The notes under the pieces: generated by a model
Told to the model about the DNA's origin: nothing
The model's database searches: none
What the model saw: the letters and a program-made list of their open reading frames with translations, nothing else
Shown here: piece after piece, positions 38,546-48,023 of the stretch
Numbering within the stretch: position 1 is the stretch's first letter
Layout of the letters: every line of letters begins with the position of its first letter
Assembly: GCA_016713325.1 (NCBI GenBank)
Contig: JADJPJ010000037.1
Coordinates: forward strand, 47,758-111,757
Source of the DNA: Candidatus Flexifilum affinis
Lineage (GTDB): Bacteria > Chloroflexota > Anaerolineae > Aggregatilineales > Phototrophicaceae
DNA: 64,000 nt
Reading direction: 5' to 3'
Position numbers and translations under genes: made by a program

Positions 38546-40156
38546 ATGCCTCTTCGCCTGCTTCTTCTCATCACTCTATTCGTCGGACTCACGATTGTTC
38601 CCTCAGCACACGCAGCGGAATTCACAGTAAATGACCCTGGAAATACGTCCGATTCCGCACCAGGGAATGGGGTTTGTGCAACCAGCGGCGGCGTCTGCAC
38701 ACTGCGCGCCGCCATCGCTGAAGCCAATGCTCTGGCGGGCGATGATGCGATCGCCTTCGGCACAGGGATTACGACCATCGCCATCGCCTCACAACTGACG
38801 ATTAGCTCAAACATCACCATCCAGGGGGCTGGAGTCACCGTTGACAACACCGGCTCCGGGCGTGTATTTCGCGTCACCAGCGGCGACGTCATCATCAATG
38901 GACTGACCATCACCGGCGGAAGCACCACCAACGGCGCGGGAATCCTCATCAGCAATGCGGCGAGCACTCTCACATTACAGGGCGGCGCGCGGGTCATCGG
39001 TAACGATGCATCAGGCAACGGCAGCGGAATCCATGCGACCTCAGGCGCTCAGGTGACGATCACGGGCGCGGGCACAGAGGTGGCCGCGAACCAGGGCGCG
39101 ACCAACGGCGCGGGTATCTACGCCGCCGGCGGCGCGGATATCCTCCTCCAGAATGGCGCGGCCGTACGCGACCACACCGGAACCACGACCCGCGGCAGCG
39201 GCATCTATGTGACCGGCGCCGCAACCACCCTGACCATCGACAATGCGGTCGTATCGGGCAATACCGGCGCGACCAACGGCGGCGGCCTCTATGCCACTAC
39301 CAGCGCCGTCGTCACGATGCGCAACGGGGCGCAGGTCACCGGCAACGATGCTACAGGCAGCGGAAGTGGATTGTTCGCCAGCGGCAACAGTCAGATCACG
39401 ATCGCGGATGCAGGCACTGCCATCGCCGCGAACCAGGGCGCGACCAACGGCGCGGGTATCTACGCCGCCGGCGGCGCGGATATCCTCCTCCAGAATGGCG
39501 CGGCCATACGCGACCACACGGGCGTGACGACCAGCGGCAGCGGCATCTATGTGACTGACGCCGGAACCACCCTGACCATCGACAACGCGGTCGTATCTGG
39601 AAATACCGGCGCGACCAACGGCGGCGGCATCTTCCTCACGCGCGGCGCACAGGTCACTTTGCAAAACGGCGCAGCGCTTACCCAGAACCGCGCAAACACT
39701 CGCGGCGGCGGCGTCTATGTGACTGGCACAGGCAGTGCTCTGAACATCTTCGACTCACGCCTGACGTTCAACAACTCGGGCAACGATGGGGATGCCATCT
39801 TTCAGGCGAACGGGTCCACGGCAATGACCAATTCCTGTGTCGTCTGCAATGGGGACAACGCGGTCGATCGCAGCGGCGGGACGGTGCCGCTGGCGCTGGG
39901 CGGCAATTGGTGGGGAACTGCCTGGGGGCCGTTCTACAGCACGTCGACACAGGGTCTGCAATGCAGCTCGGGCGACAGCCTTGACCCGGCGAATACGCTG
40001 GCGAACTATGGCATGGCCGTGACCACACCTGCCCTCACATGCGGTTCGACGCCGCCGCTTGGCAACTGGCTGACCACCCCGACGGCAGGTTGTACGGGCG
40101 CCGAAATTGTCACGCCGTCTACCCTCGGTCACGCCCGGTCCTGTGTCGGGCCATAG
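38546..40156 (+). CDS. Secreted CSLREAI/Pmp-like right-handed beta-helix protein
   Basis: A 536-residue protein with a signal peptide (MPLRLLLLITLFVGLTIVPSAHA). After it comes the CSLREAI-type motif GVCTLRAAIAEANAL (about residues 50-64), common at the start of secreted beta-helix proteins. The rest is a ladder of short Gly/Asn/Thr repeats (GATNGAGIYAAGG, TLTIDNAVVSGNTG). A 114-residue block is duplicated. It is probably a cell-surface or extracellular adhesin-like protein. There is no visible anchor at the C-terminus. Confidence 0.8.
   Translation: MPLRLLLLITLFVGLTIVPSAHAAEFTVNDPGNTSDSAPGNGVCATSGGVCTLRAAIAEANALAGDDAIAFGTGITTIAIASQLTISSNITIQGAGVTVDNTGSGRVFRVTSGDVIINGLTITGGSTTNGAGILISNAASTLTLQGGARVIGNDASGNGSGIHATSGAQVTITGAGTEVAANQGATNGAGIYAAGGADILLQNGAAVRDHTGTTTRGSGIYVTGAATTLTIDNAVVSGNTGATNGGGLYATTSAVVTMRNGAQVTGNDATGSGSGLFASGNSQITIADAGTAIAANQGATNGAGIYAAGGADILLQNGAAIRDHTGVTTSGSGIYVTDAGTTLTIDNAVVSGNTGATNGGGIFLTRGAQVTLQNGAALTQNRANTRGGGVYVTGTGSALNIFDSRLTFNNSGNDGDAIFQANGSTAMTNSCVVCNGDNAVDRSGGTVPLALGGNWWGTAWGPFYSTSTQGLQCSSGDSLDPANTLANYGMAVTTPALTCGSTPPLGNWLTTPTAGCTGAEIVTPSTLGHARSCVGP
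39083..39640 (+). repeat. Direct repeats inside the beta-helix gene, period 342 bp
   Basis: The block starting GCCGCGAACCAGGGCGCGAC at 39083 recurs at 39425. The first about 95 bp are almost identical, and similarity continues more weakly to about 39640. The 114-codon period keeps the reading frame. This indicates a recent internal duplication, giving the gene the means to change length by recombination. Confidence 0.8.
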
Positions 40157-40174
40157 GCCAATCGGGCATCGTGC

Positions 40175-41881
40175 TCAAGGCAGCCGCTCGACGATCACCC
40201 GCGCCTCGCCGGCGCTCTCGCCATAGGCGTTGACGCGCACTGTGTAAGTGCCGTCCGCGGGCAGCAGCGCCTCGAAGACCGGGTTGAGCGTCCCATCCGA
40301 GTCGTCGCCCTCGGCGATCGTCTCGCCCGCCGGGCCGAGCAGCGCCGCCACCGGGTCCAGCCCGCCGCCCTGCGCCTCGACCACTACCCGCACGCGCACC
40401 CCGGCTTCGCCCTGGAACGGATAGTACAGGTAGGTGCGTGCCGGCAGCGGATCGGTGGCGCTCAGGATGATCAGCGGCGCCGGGGTTGGCGGATTGGCAC
40501 GAAAGTCGTAACGCCAGGCCAGGGTGAAAGCCCCGCCTGCCTCGCCGTCGTCGGTCACGAACAGAGGATACAGCCCGTCTTCGATCACGCCGATGCCGCG
40601 AATGGCCGCGCCGAACCCGTCGGCGGGAACACGGGTCATCAACTCGCCCGCCGGGGTGTACAGTTCGAGCGCCAGCCGCAGCGGAGAACCGTCGGTCGCC
40701 CGCGCCTCGATGGTCAGCACATCGCCGGCCTGCGCCGGGATGAAGAAGCGGCTGAACAACCCGCCCGGTTCGACAGCGCCCAGAATTGGAGCATCCTCTT
40801 GCAGGCGGGCATCCCCATCGATGGGCACCGCGGTGGCCGTCGAGGTTAGGCCAACCGGCGGCACGGAGCCTTCGGAAGGCGCGACCGCCAGCGTCAGGGT
40901 CAGGCGGTAAGCGCCAGCCGCGCCGCCGATCACCTGCACAAAGTACTCGTCGTCCTGGCGCAGGCGCACGTCGCGGATCAGCGCGTTCAGACCGCCGCCG
41001 CTGTCGTCGTCGGTGGCCAGCGCATTGCCTCGCGAGTCATAGAGGGTGAGGCGAGGGTCGACGCCGGAGCCTTCGAGCGCGGTGCCTCGCAGCGTGGCGT
41101 AGACGCCTGCCCCGCCGCTGAACTGCAGGACGTGCCGATCGAACGCCGAGAGGAACTCCGCATCATACGGGATATCGACCAGCAGCCGGCCCACCAGCGC
41201 TCCCAGCGCGGCGTGCACCGGCGACGGCGTGTAGGTCGGCGTCAGGCTGGGCGTGATCGTCGGGGTGAACGTCGCCGTCGGCGTGAGGGTGGGTGCTTCG
41301 GTCTCCGTCGGCGCAATGGTCGCCGAGGGAGTCACGGTTTCGGTAGGGGTGCGCGTCGGCGGGGAGGTGCGGCTGGGCGTCAGGGTCGGCGCGGCCGTCG
41401 GCCGGTCGGGGAGCAGCAGGCGCAGCGCATAAGCCAGGTCGACCGGAACCGCCTCCGTGGCTTCTTCCGTCGCCTCAGCAGTCGCAGCGTTAGCAGTCAC
41501 TTCGACCGTCGACTCTAGCGGCGCGGCGGCCGGAGCAACTGCCGAGCGCACCCGCACCGTGTACACGCCGTCGGCGGGAAGCACCAGGGTCGCGCCCTCG
41601 GTGAGAAGGACGGTTCCGTCGGGGCTGCGCACTTCCAGACGCAAGCCGGTCACATCGGTCGAGGTGAATTCCACTGTCACCGCTTCGCCGGCCCGTCCGA
41701 TGAACTGCCAGTCGTGGACCGTTCCCGGCGTCAGTCGATCCTCCATGTGCCGGTCGGAGTCCAGAAGTCGAATCGAAGGCGGTGGCGTGGGGGTGGCGAC
41801 GCAGGCGCTCAGAAAGACGCCTGCCATCAGCACGATGGACAGGGAGGAGCAGAGGAGTCGCCCGGCGCGCCGCACGCTCAA
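40175..41881 (-). CDS. Lipoprotein with pre-peptidase C-terminal (PPC)-like domains
   Basis: A 568-residue predicted lipoprotein with lipobox FLSAC (near residue 27). A first PPC-like beta-sandwich (HDWQFIGRAGEAVTVEF...DGVYTVRV) is followed by a Thr/Pro-rich linker of about 80 residues and three more PPC-like repeats with motifs such as DPRLTLYDSRGNALATDDDSGGG and DGTYTVRVNAYG. These domains are common on secreted proteins. No enzyme domain is visible. The start is a TTG at 41881; the true start could be the nearby GTG. It is the last gene of the manA-cdd-recO-led run. Confidence 0.75.
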   Translation of the reverse strand: MSVRRAGRLLCSSLSIVLMAGVFLSACVATPTPPPSIRLLDSDRHMEDRLTPGTVHDWQFIGRAGEAVTVEFTSTDVTGLRLEVRSPDGTVLLTEGATLVLPADGVYTVRVRSAVAPAAAPLESTVEVTANAATAEATEEATEAVPVDLAYALRLLLPDRPTAAPTLTPSRTSPPTRTPTETVTPSATIAPTETEAPTLTPTATFTPTITPSLTPTYTPSPVHAALGALVGRLLVDIPYDAEFLSAFDRHVLQFSGGAGVYATLRGTALEGSGVDPRLTLYDSRGNALATDDDSGGGLNALIRDVRLRQDDEYFVQVIGGAAGAYRLTLTLAVAPSEGSVPPVGLTSTATAVPIDGDARLQEDAPILGAVEPGGLFSRFFIPAQAGDVLTIEARATDGSPLRLALELYTPAGELMTRVPADGFGAAIRGIGVIEDGLYPLFVTDDGEAGGAFTLAWRYDFRANPPTPAPLIILSATDPLPARTYLYYPFQGEAGVRVRVVVEAQGGGLDPVAALLGPAGETIAEGDDSDGTLNPVFEALLPADGTYTVRVNAYGESAGEARVIVERLP

Positions 41882-41984
41882 GACATCCGCATGTCAGCCG
41901 CTCTCTGTCCCACCAGCGGCGGCCGAAGAGCGCGATCGGGAAGGCTGCGAAACGGTGATGCGATCGAACATGCGGGGGTCGTCG

Positions 41985-43829
41985 TCATTCCTCGTCGGCC
42001 TCGTTCTGCTGCGAACCGCTCAGGAAACCAGCTATCCACTTGAGTGCATCGACAGCGCTGTGCGGGTCGTTGCCGCCCTGCATCAGCAGCCGGTCGACAT
42101 CTTCGGCCCGGCGGACGAGCGACGCCTTGCTGCGGTGCTCGGCCATCGAGGCGATCAGTCCGGCCAGCTCCTTGAGGTTGTTGGCCAGGATCTTCTTTTC
42201 CGGGTCGGCCAGTTCGGCCAGGTGCGACTCCAGTTCGAAGCGGAAGGTGGCCGGGTCGAAGACCAGCGTGCGCTTGCTGTTCGGGTCGAAGGACTCGGCA
42301 AAGGCCGTCAGCACGCCGAACGTCGTGGCCACATCCTCGGCGAACTGCCCCAGCGAGCGCTTGCCGACCATCCGCCTGTAAGCCAGGACCGTTCCCAGAA
42401 TGGCGCGAATGTCTTCGGGCCGGCGGCCGTCGGCCGTTTTCTCGGGCATGGCGCGTTCCAGGCGCTGCAAACGGGCGACCGGCGCATTGTGGGCATACTC
42501 ACGCCACCAGTTGAGCAGTCCTGTGCGGGCAGCGCCGTTCCAGTTCACGACGCTGAAGACGCGGGTGATCTCCTCGGCCAGGACGGTCTCGTCTTCCACC
42601 TTGTCGAAGCTGGCCAGCAGCCGGCGCAGCACCGCGCGGGCGGTGAAATCCTCCTTGCGTTCGCCGGCCACACCCAGCATCTGCCAGAGCGCCTCAGGCC
42701 CGACCTGCACATCGGGGTGCTGCTGCAGGGCGCGGGCGAGCTGTTCGACCAGATCGAACACGGCCGGGTCCCATGACCAGGCCTCCAGCAGCGCGACGTA
42801 GATCGCCGCCGCGCCCTGCTGGTCGATGTGGCCGGCGGCCATGACCTGCGCCACCAGCGCCAGCGCATCGGCGGCGCTGCGCCCACTTCCGGCGATGGCT
42901 GTCGACAGCAGAGGCACGAAATCCTCGCGCCGGGTGGTACGGCTGATCAGCGCGTAGAACAGATCGTCGCGCCGGTTCACCAGCGTCAGCCGGAGCAGCG
43001 CGCTCACCGCGTCCTCGGGCATCCAGTCGAGCGGCTCGCCCGAACTCCAGGCCTTGATCAGCTTTTCGGCGGCGGCGGCGCTGCCATTCTCGCCATTGGC
43101 CAGGGTCCACACTTTTTCGATGGAGTCGGCATTGAACAGATCCGGGGCGCGCAGGCCAGTCGAGCGTGACAGGGTGGCCAGGAAGATCTCGGAGCCGAAG
43201 TCATTGAGCAGCGCGATCGGGTCACCGGCGCCGTATTGCAGCGCTTCGCACAGCGAGTCCGGGAGCTGTGTGCGCAGCGCATCGTCGCTCAGCAAGGTAT
43301 CCAGCAGCACCGGCGTGCGTTTGGCGGCCAGCAGCACCAGCGAACGCGCCAGGTCGGCGTCATCGTGGGCGCGCGCCTGGGCAGCGGCAAAACCGGCGGC
43401 GAGCACCTCGCCCAGCTCGTAAGCGGCCGGCTCACGGGCGATCAACCGCAGCCAGTTCAGCACCGTCTCGCTGTCGCCGTCGGTGATCGCGACCTGGAGA
43501 GAGGACAGGGCGGCCACTTTGAGCCGCTCCCGCCAGGCCGGGTCTGGCTCCCCGCTGTCGCTGACGACGGCGCGAGCGAAAGCATAGACCGCATCGGGCT
43601 CGACCACGAGCGCCCGGTCCAGCATCTCATACACGGCAGCATCCAGCGTGGGATCGGCAATCATCCACTCGGCAGTCAGACGGGCGGCCTCGACATCCCG
43701 CTGGTTGAGGGCTCGGCGCACCAACTGCCGGGCGATCTCCTGACGGGCTTCGCCCTCGGGAGGATTGGCCCTGAGTGTTGAGACATCAAGCGCGTTCTCA
43801 TCCGGAGGAATAGGAAGAAGAGACGTCAC
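41985..43829 (-). CDS. Large alpha-helical protein of unknown function in the recO operon
   Basis: A 614-residue, almost wholly helical, Ala/Leu/Glu-rich protein that looks like an alpha-solenoid. I recognise no domain, signal peptide or transmembrane helix. It starts 10 nt after the recO stop on the same strand, which suggests co-expression with recO, cdd and manA. The acidic C-terminus ends NEADEE. A scaffold role is possible; no function is assigned. Confidence 0.7.
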   Translation of the reverse strand: MTSLLPIPPDENALDVSTLRANPPEGEARQEIARQLVRRALNQRDVEAARLTAEWMIADPTLDAAVYEMLDRALVVEPDAVYAFARAVVSDSGEPDPAWRERLKVAALSSLQVAITDGDSETVLNWLRLIAREPAAYELGEVLAAGFAAAQARAHDDADLARSLVLLAAKRTPVLLDTLLSDDALRTQLPDSLCEALQYGAGDPIALLNDFGSEIFLATLSRSTGLRAPDLFNADSIEKVWTLANGENGSAAAAEKLIKAWSSGEPLDWMPEDAVSALLRLTLVNRRDDLFYALISRTTRREDFVPLLSTAIAGSGRSAADALALVAQVMAAGHIDQQGAAAIYVALLEAWSWDPAVFDLVEQLARALQQHPDVQVGPEALWQMLGVAGERKEDFTARAVLRRLLASFDKVEDETVLAEEITRVFSVVNWNGAARTGLLNWWREYAHNAPVARLQRLERAMPEKTADGRRPEDIRAILGTVLAYRRMVGKRSLGQFAEDVATTFGVLTAFAESFDPNSKRTLVFDPATFRFELESHLAELADPEKKILANNLKELAGLIASMAEHRSKASLVRRAEDVDRLLMQGGNDPHSAVDALKWIAGFLSGSQQNEADEE

Positions 43830-43839
43830 AGGCTATGCC

Positions 43840-44607
43840 TTATCTGAGCCGGCGAAGTAAATCGGCGCTATGGGGGCGGCGTTCGAGCAGGTAGGAGACG
43901 TAGCCTACCATCACACGTTCGAGATCATCATGCAGCGCGGGCGTCATCTGCAAGTCGCGCACCGCCTCGTAGCGACTGCGCTGCAGGTGACGCATGACTT
44001 TGACGGTCAGCATCGGCGCCGGCACATACGAGGTGCCCCGCACAGCGTGCTGCGGACAAACCATGCCGCCTTCGGCATAGCTGAAAAACTGGTCCTGCGG
44101 CTGCACGGGTTCGTGTCCGATGACGCATTCCTGAAGTTCCGGGCGAAACCCCGCCTGGTCGAGCAGATGCATTTCATAGTAGCGCAGCGCCAGACGCGGA
44201 TCGGGGTCGCTGTCGATGCGTGCGAAGGTGGTATCGAGCAGATTGAAAAGCGAGCGGGGGTAGATCTCACCGGGCGAGACGAAGCGATCGGCCAGTTCGG
44301 CGGCATATCCGGCTGTGGCGCCCCGCTCCAGATCGTCGCGCAGGTTGATGTAGGGCCTGTCCATCTCGACCTGGACGACGATGCCCAGTTCGCGCCCGGT
44401 GTTGATCAGCATCTCGGCGCGGGTGAACAGCTCGACATGACCGGTGCGCGGGCTGGTCAGCTTGCGCGCGCCCTTGGCGATCACGTCCAGCTTGCCATGC
44501 GCAGGGGTGAGAACAGTCAGGACCCGGTCCGCTTCGCCCAGATCGAAGCGTTTGAGGATCAACGCCGGGGTACGAAACGACCGCTCAGTGCCCGCCATCG
44601 TCGGCAT
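43840..44607 (-). CDS. recO: DNA repair protein RecO
   Basis: A 255-residue RecO. The N-terminal OB fold reads TPALILKRFDLGEADRVLTVLTPAHGKLDVIAKGARK. The helical part follows with FVSPGEIYPRSLFNLLDTTF. Of the zinc-finger cysteines only ECV and MVCPQH are seen, so the metal site is probably degenerate. RecO loads RecA on SSB-coated DNA with RecR. Its start codon lies within the end of cdd (23-nt overlap), implying coupled translation. Confidence 0.93.
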   Translation of the reverse strand: MPTMAGTERSFRTPALILKRFDLGEADRVLTVLTPAHGKLDVIAKGARKLTSPRTGHVELFTRAEMLINTGRELGIVVQVEMDRPYINLRDDLERGATAGYAAELADRFVSPGEIYPRSLFNLLDTTFARIDSDPDPRLALRYYEMHLLDQAGFRPELQECVIGHEPVQPQDQFFSYAEGGMVCPQHAVRGTSYVPAPMLTVKVMRHLQRSRYEAVRDLQMTPALHDDLERVMVGYVSYLLERRPHSADLLRRLR

Positions 44608-45052
44608 GCGCCTCTACGCGCGAGTCGCTTTGATCGTTCGTCGCATGGCGGTGTCCTGGCAGCGAGGTGGGGCCAAAGCCGAGCGGCAGCAGGGACGTCA
44701 GCGGACCGTCGTAGACGATCTCCTCCCGATCGTTGGCCAGAATCACTCGCATATCCGGCGCGAACTCGTACAGCATCTGCCGGCAAATCCCGCACGGCGA
44801 GCCGCCGTTAGGTGTGGTCACCACGATCAGATCGAACTGGCGGTATCCCTCGCTGACGGCCTTGACCAGCGCCGTCCGTTCCGCGCAGATCGTGGCCGGA
44901 TAGGACGCGTTCTCGATGTTGCAGCCGGTGAACAGGGTGCCGTCGGTCGCCCGCAGCAGCGCCCCCACCGGATAGCCCGAATAGGGAATATAGGCGCGGG
45001 TGCTGGCGTCCAGGGCCGCGCGAATCAACGACTTGAGGGAGAGATCGGTCAT
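44585..45052 (-). CDS. cdd: Cytidine deaminase
   Basis: A 155-residue homotetrameric-type cytidine deaminase. Zinc ligands and catalytic Glu are in TICAERTA (Cys56, Glu58) and PCGICRQ (Cys87, Cys90). The substrate motif FTGCNIENASYP is present. It converts cytidine or deoxycytidine to uridine in pyrimidine salvage. The ATG at 45052 is preferred over an upstream extension. The C-terminus is about 20 residues longer than usual and overlaps recO. Confidence 0.94.
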   Translation of the reverse strand: MTDLSLKSLIRAALDASTRAYIPYSGYPVGALLRATDGTLFTGCNIENASYPATICAERTALVKAVSEGYRQFDLIVVTTPNGGSPCGICRQMLYEFAPDMRVILANDREEIVYDGPLTSLLPLGFGPTSLPGHRHATNDQSDSRVEAHADDGGH

Positions 45053-45077
45053 CGTTCGTGCACCGGTTCCTGGGCGT

Positions 45078-46040
45078 TCAAGCACTGGGAGCAGGCATCC
45101 AGGAGCGCAGCGCGGTGCCCGTCCCGGTTAAAACGAAGCGATCGATACAGGCGGGAACAAAAGCGGTCCGGCCGATCGGCACGTCGACGGACTCGGCAGC
45201 AGCATCCACACTGAACACGCCATCCAGTACCGTGATGGCCTGGAAGCAGCCTCCGGTCTGAACCTCGACGCTCGATCCGTCCAGGGTGTGGCGGACCGTG
45301 CAGAAGTAAGGCGACTCAAAGACGAGACCAGATTCACCCTCACCGCGTTTCGCGACGGAGTGCAGGTCGGGGTTGGCCACCTGCGTGCCCTTGTCGATGT
45401 GCAGCGCGCGCGGCTTGCCATCCAGCCCCATCCGGCCCCAATCGTACAGCCGGTAGGTGGTGTTGCTGGACTGCTGGACTTCGTAGATCAGCAGGCCAGG
45501 GCCAAGCGCATGCACCGTCCCGGCGGGCATGAACAGGCCATCACCCGGCTGAACCTCGACGTATTGCAGCAAATCGCGGACGGTATCCTGTCGAATCGCC
45601 TCGGCAATGCCCTCGCGGGTCGTGCCCGGCTTCACGCCGTTGATCAGGCGCGCGCCCGGTTCGGCGTCGATGACATACCAGGCCTCGGTCTTGCCGCGCG
45701 GCTGCCCTTCCAGCGCCGCCGCCTGTTCGTCGTTGGGATGAACCTGCACCGACAACCAGTCGTTGGCGTCGAGCAGCTTGATCAGCAGCGGCATGCCTTG
45801 CGCCGGCTCGTGCCCGTCACCCAGCAGCGCCGCGCCATACTGGCTCACCAGGTCGGCAATGGTACGCCCGGCGAGCGGTCCGTTGACGACGCTGGCCGAA
45901 TCGTGCAGTTCCCAGGCTTCGCCGTAGGGCTGATCGGTGGGCAGGAGCTTGCCAAGACGCGTATCAAGTTTACGGCCGCCCCACACCAGCACGTGGAGCG
46001 AAGGGGCCAACAGGAATGGATAGAGTGGTTGTGTGTCCAT
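45078..46040 (-). CDS. manA: Mannose-6-phosphate isomerase, class I-like
   Basis: A 320-residue cupin-type phosphomannose isomerase. Zinc ligands are in SVQVHPND, GKTEAWYVID and AGTVHALG; YEVQQSSNTTYRLYDWGR is the usual active-site stretch. It interconverts mannose 6-phosphate and fructose 6-phosphate. It begins the minus-strand run manA, cdd, recO, unknown, lipoprotein; cdd starts 25 nt after its stop. Confidence 0.92.
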   Translation of the reverse strand: MDTQPLYPFLLAPSLHVLVWGGRKLDTRLGKLLPTDQPYGEAWELHDSASVVNGPLAGRTIADLVSQYGAALLGDGHEPAQGMPLLIKLLDANDWLSVQVHPNDEQAAALEGQPRGKTEAWYVIDAEPGARLINGVKPGTTREGIAEAIRQDTVRDLLQYVEVQPGDGLFMPAGTVHALGPGLLIYEVQQSSNTTYRLYDWGRMGLDGKPRALHIDKGTQVANPDLHSVAKRGEGESGLVFESPYFCTVRHTLDGSSVEVQTGGCFQAITVLDGVFSVDAAAESVDVPIGRTAFVPACIDRFVLTGTGTALRSWMPAPSA

Positions 46041-46092
46041 GTTCCTGATTGTAACCCATGTCCCGCATCCCGTTCAATGAGGGCCAGGAATC

Positions 46093-46128
46093 GCGCCGGG
46101 TATGGGAGTGCGGTCCCATACCCGGCGC
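46093..46128. terminator. Strong hairpin between manA and the SH3-domain gene
   Basis: GCGCCGGGTATGGGA (46093-46107) and TCCCATACCCGGCGC (46114-46128) pair perfectly over 15 bp with a 6-nt loop. On the minus strand it follows the stop of the membrane SH3 gene and precedes manA, so it probably separates the two transcripts. No U-tract is present. Confidence 0.6.
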
Positions 46129-46177
46129 TTGGTCTGTTGCCCTCATTTTCCGCGAAGGCTACGGGGGAATAGTCGAG

Positions 46178-47387
46178 TTAGCCGATCGGCGTCGCCGTGA
46201 CGATTGGCACGACCGTAGGCACGACTCCCGGCTGCACACCCGCGAGCGCCTGCACGCAGGCTTCGCTCGGAGTAACCCCGCCGGAGCGCACCCAGGCGCC
46301 ACCAATGAAGATGTCGTCCACCTGCACGATGACCTGGTAACTGCCGCTGGCCGCGTCATAGACAATCACACTCAAGCGCGCTCCGGGGTTCAGTGTAAGC
46401 AGAGGCGATTCGGCATCGAGTCGGCTGTAGATGTCCACGGGTGCGGCACTGGTCACGTCGCAGATCCCACCCGGCGCTTCGGCGCCTGGGGGTGGTCCAC
46501 CCTGCGGCGGCACAATCGTCGGCTGAAGCGCGCTGATGCCGGGCGGCGGGTCGCCCTGGGCCGGGAACGGAATCGGCGTGCTGGTGGCCGTCACGTCAAT
46601 CCCCGCGGGAGCGATCTCTTGCCCCTGGCCGGGAGGTGGCGCCAGAATCAGTGGGCGGCAGCACGTCCGATCGAACGGCGGTCGCCGGAAGCGACGGCGG
46701 GGCAAACAGCAGCGGGCAGGTTTCGGCCGAGGAACGCAGCAGGCGGCTGTTCACCCAGCCCTGGCCGCTGCCATCGGACGCCACAACGTAGGCCCAGCGC
46801 TCCGGTTCCGGGCTGGCGGCGGCGGGCGCGTCGATCACCTCGATCACGCGCACCTGGGCGCCATCGGCCAGCGATCCGACGGCCGGCGCGTTCGCATCCG
46901 GCCGCGAAATCAGGCTCGCGCCCTCGGCGCTGCTCACCACCGCCGGGCACTCGACGCTGCCGGGACTCTGCTGAAGACCATCATTCGCGCCGCCGAGAAC
47001 CACGCCGGTCGATGGGTCATTCCCACTCATGGGCGCGCGGTTGAGGATAAGCGCGCCGAACAGGACGACCGTGACGACCGCCGCGAGCGAAAACCAACTC
47101 ACCACATTTCGGGAAGCCGGACGAGCCGGCAGAGCTGTCACCATGACGTTTGATCTCTCCACGTTGATTTGCACATTGGGGGCATCGATGCCGGCGGCCC
47201 CGCCCATGGCGCCATAGGCAGTACAGGAAGCAGCGCTGGCGGCATTCAGATCGAGCAGCATCGCCTCCAGCGCCGGATCGCGCTCGGCGGCGCGCAGCAC
47301 CTCGGCGGCGGTGTCGAAATCTCCGCGTTCGAGCGCAGCGCTGTAGCGAAAAAGCAGCTTCTCGCGCTCCAGATTTCGTCTATCCAT
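46178..47387 (-). CDS. Membrane protein with extracytoplasmic SH3-like domains, likely anti-sigma partner, frameshifted near 46650
   Basis: Two frames together give one protein of about 400 residues. A cytoplasmic helical N-terminus (MDRRNLEREKLLFRYSAALERGDFDTAAEVLRAAERDP) is followed by one transmembrane helix (WFSLAAVVTVVLFGALILN). Then come an SH3-like domain (ASLISRPDANAPAVGSLADGAQVRV), a Pro-rich linker and a second SH3-like domain (DIYSRLDAESPLLTLNPGARLSV). The frames join at about 46640-46660 (LLFAPPSL... to LILAPPPG). It starts inside the ECF sigma gene (8-nt overlap), the usual place for an anti-sigma factor. Confidence 0.7.
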
Positions 47388-47967
47388 GCCGTCCTCCGCC
47401 TCGTTGAGTCGTCTCTGTTTGCCCCACATCCAGCCAGTAAACGCCGCGCAATCGCAGCAGCGCACGGTGCAGGCGGACCCGCGCCGCACCCGGCGTGATG
47501 CCCAGCCGCTCCGCCACGGCCGCGCCGTCCATCTCGTGGAGAATCGCCAGCCGCAGGATCTCGGCATCCTCCGCGGACACCCGGCTCAGCAGCGCATCGA
47601 CTTCGAGCTGCGCGTCGGGGGTGTCGCTGTGAGCCTGCGCCAGCGCCGCCACCCGGTCGAACAGCGCGTCGTCGTCGGCCGGATCGTTTGGGTACAGGTC
47701 GCGCACCAGCGGTTCGCGGCGTTCGCGTGTGGCCCGTTCCGCCCGCCGGCGACGGATCAGATTGGCGGCGATTCCGAGCATCCAGGCGCGCGGCGCGCGA
47801 TGGGCCTGAAAGCGCCCTTCATGACGCAACGCCTCGACCACCACGTCGTGCAGCAGATCGTCCGCCGAGTCGTCCAGGTCGGCCCGCCGGAGATACCAGC
47901 GCAGCGTCGCCTTCAGCGTGTCCGCCTCCTGCGCGATGAACTGCCGCAAACCTGTATTGCCCTTCAT
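47380..47967 (-). CDS. ECF-type RNA polymerase sigma factor
   Basis: A 195-residue sigma-70 family protein. Region 2 spans about 20-90 (DLLHDVVVEALRHEGRFQAHRAPRAWMLGIAANLIRRRR). Region 4 spans about 125-180 (EILRLAILHEMDGAAVAERLGITPGAARVRLHRALLRLR). It would direct transcription of a stress or envelope regulon. It overlaps the downstream membrane SH3 protein by 8 nt, so the two are coupled and that protein probably controls it. Confidence 0.92.
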   Translation of the reverse strand: MKGNTGLRQFIAQEADTLKATLRWYLRRADLDDSADDLLHDVVVEALRHEGRFQAHRAPRAWMLGIAANLIRRRRAERATRERREPLVRDLYPNDPADDDALFDRVAALAQAHSDTPDAQLEVDALLSRVSAEDAEILRLAILHEMDGAAVAERLGITPGAARVRLHRALLRLRGVYWLDVGQTETTQRGGGRHG

Positions 47968-48023
47968 CAGCTCCCTGCTGGACCGCGCAGCGCGGCGCGC
48001 TCACCGTACATGACTCTATTCAC

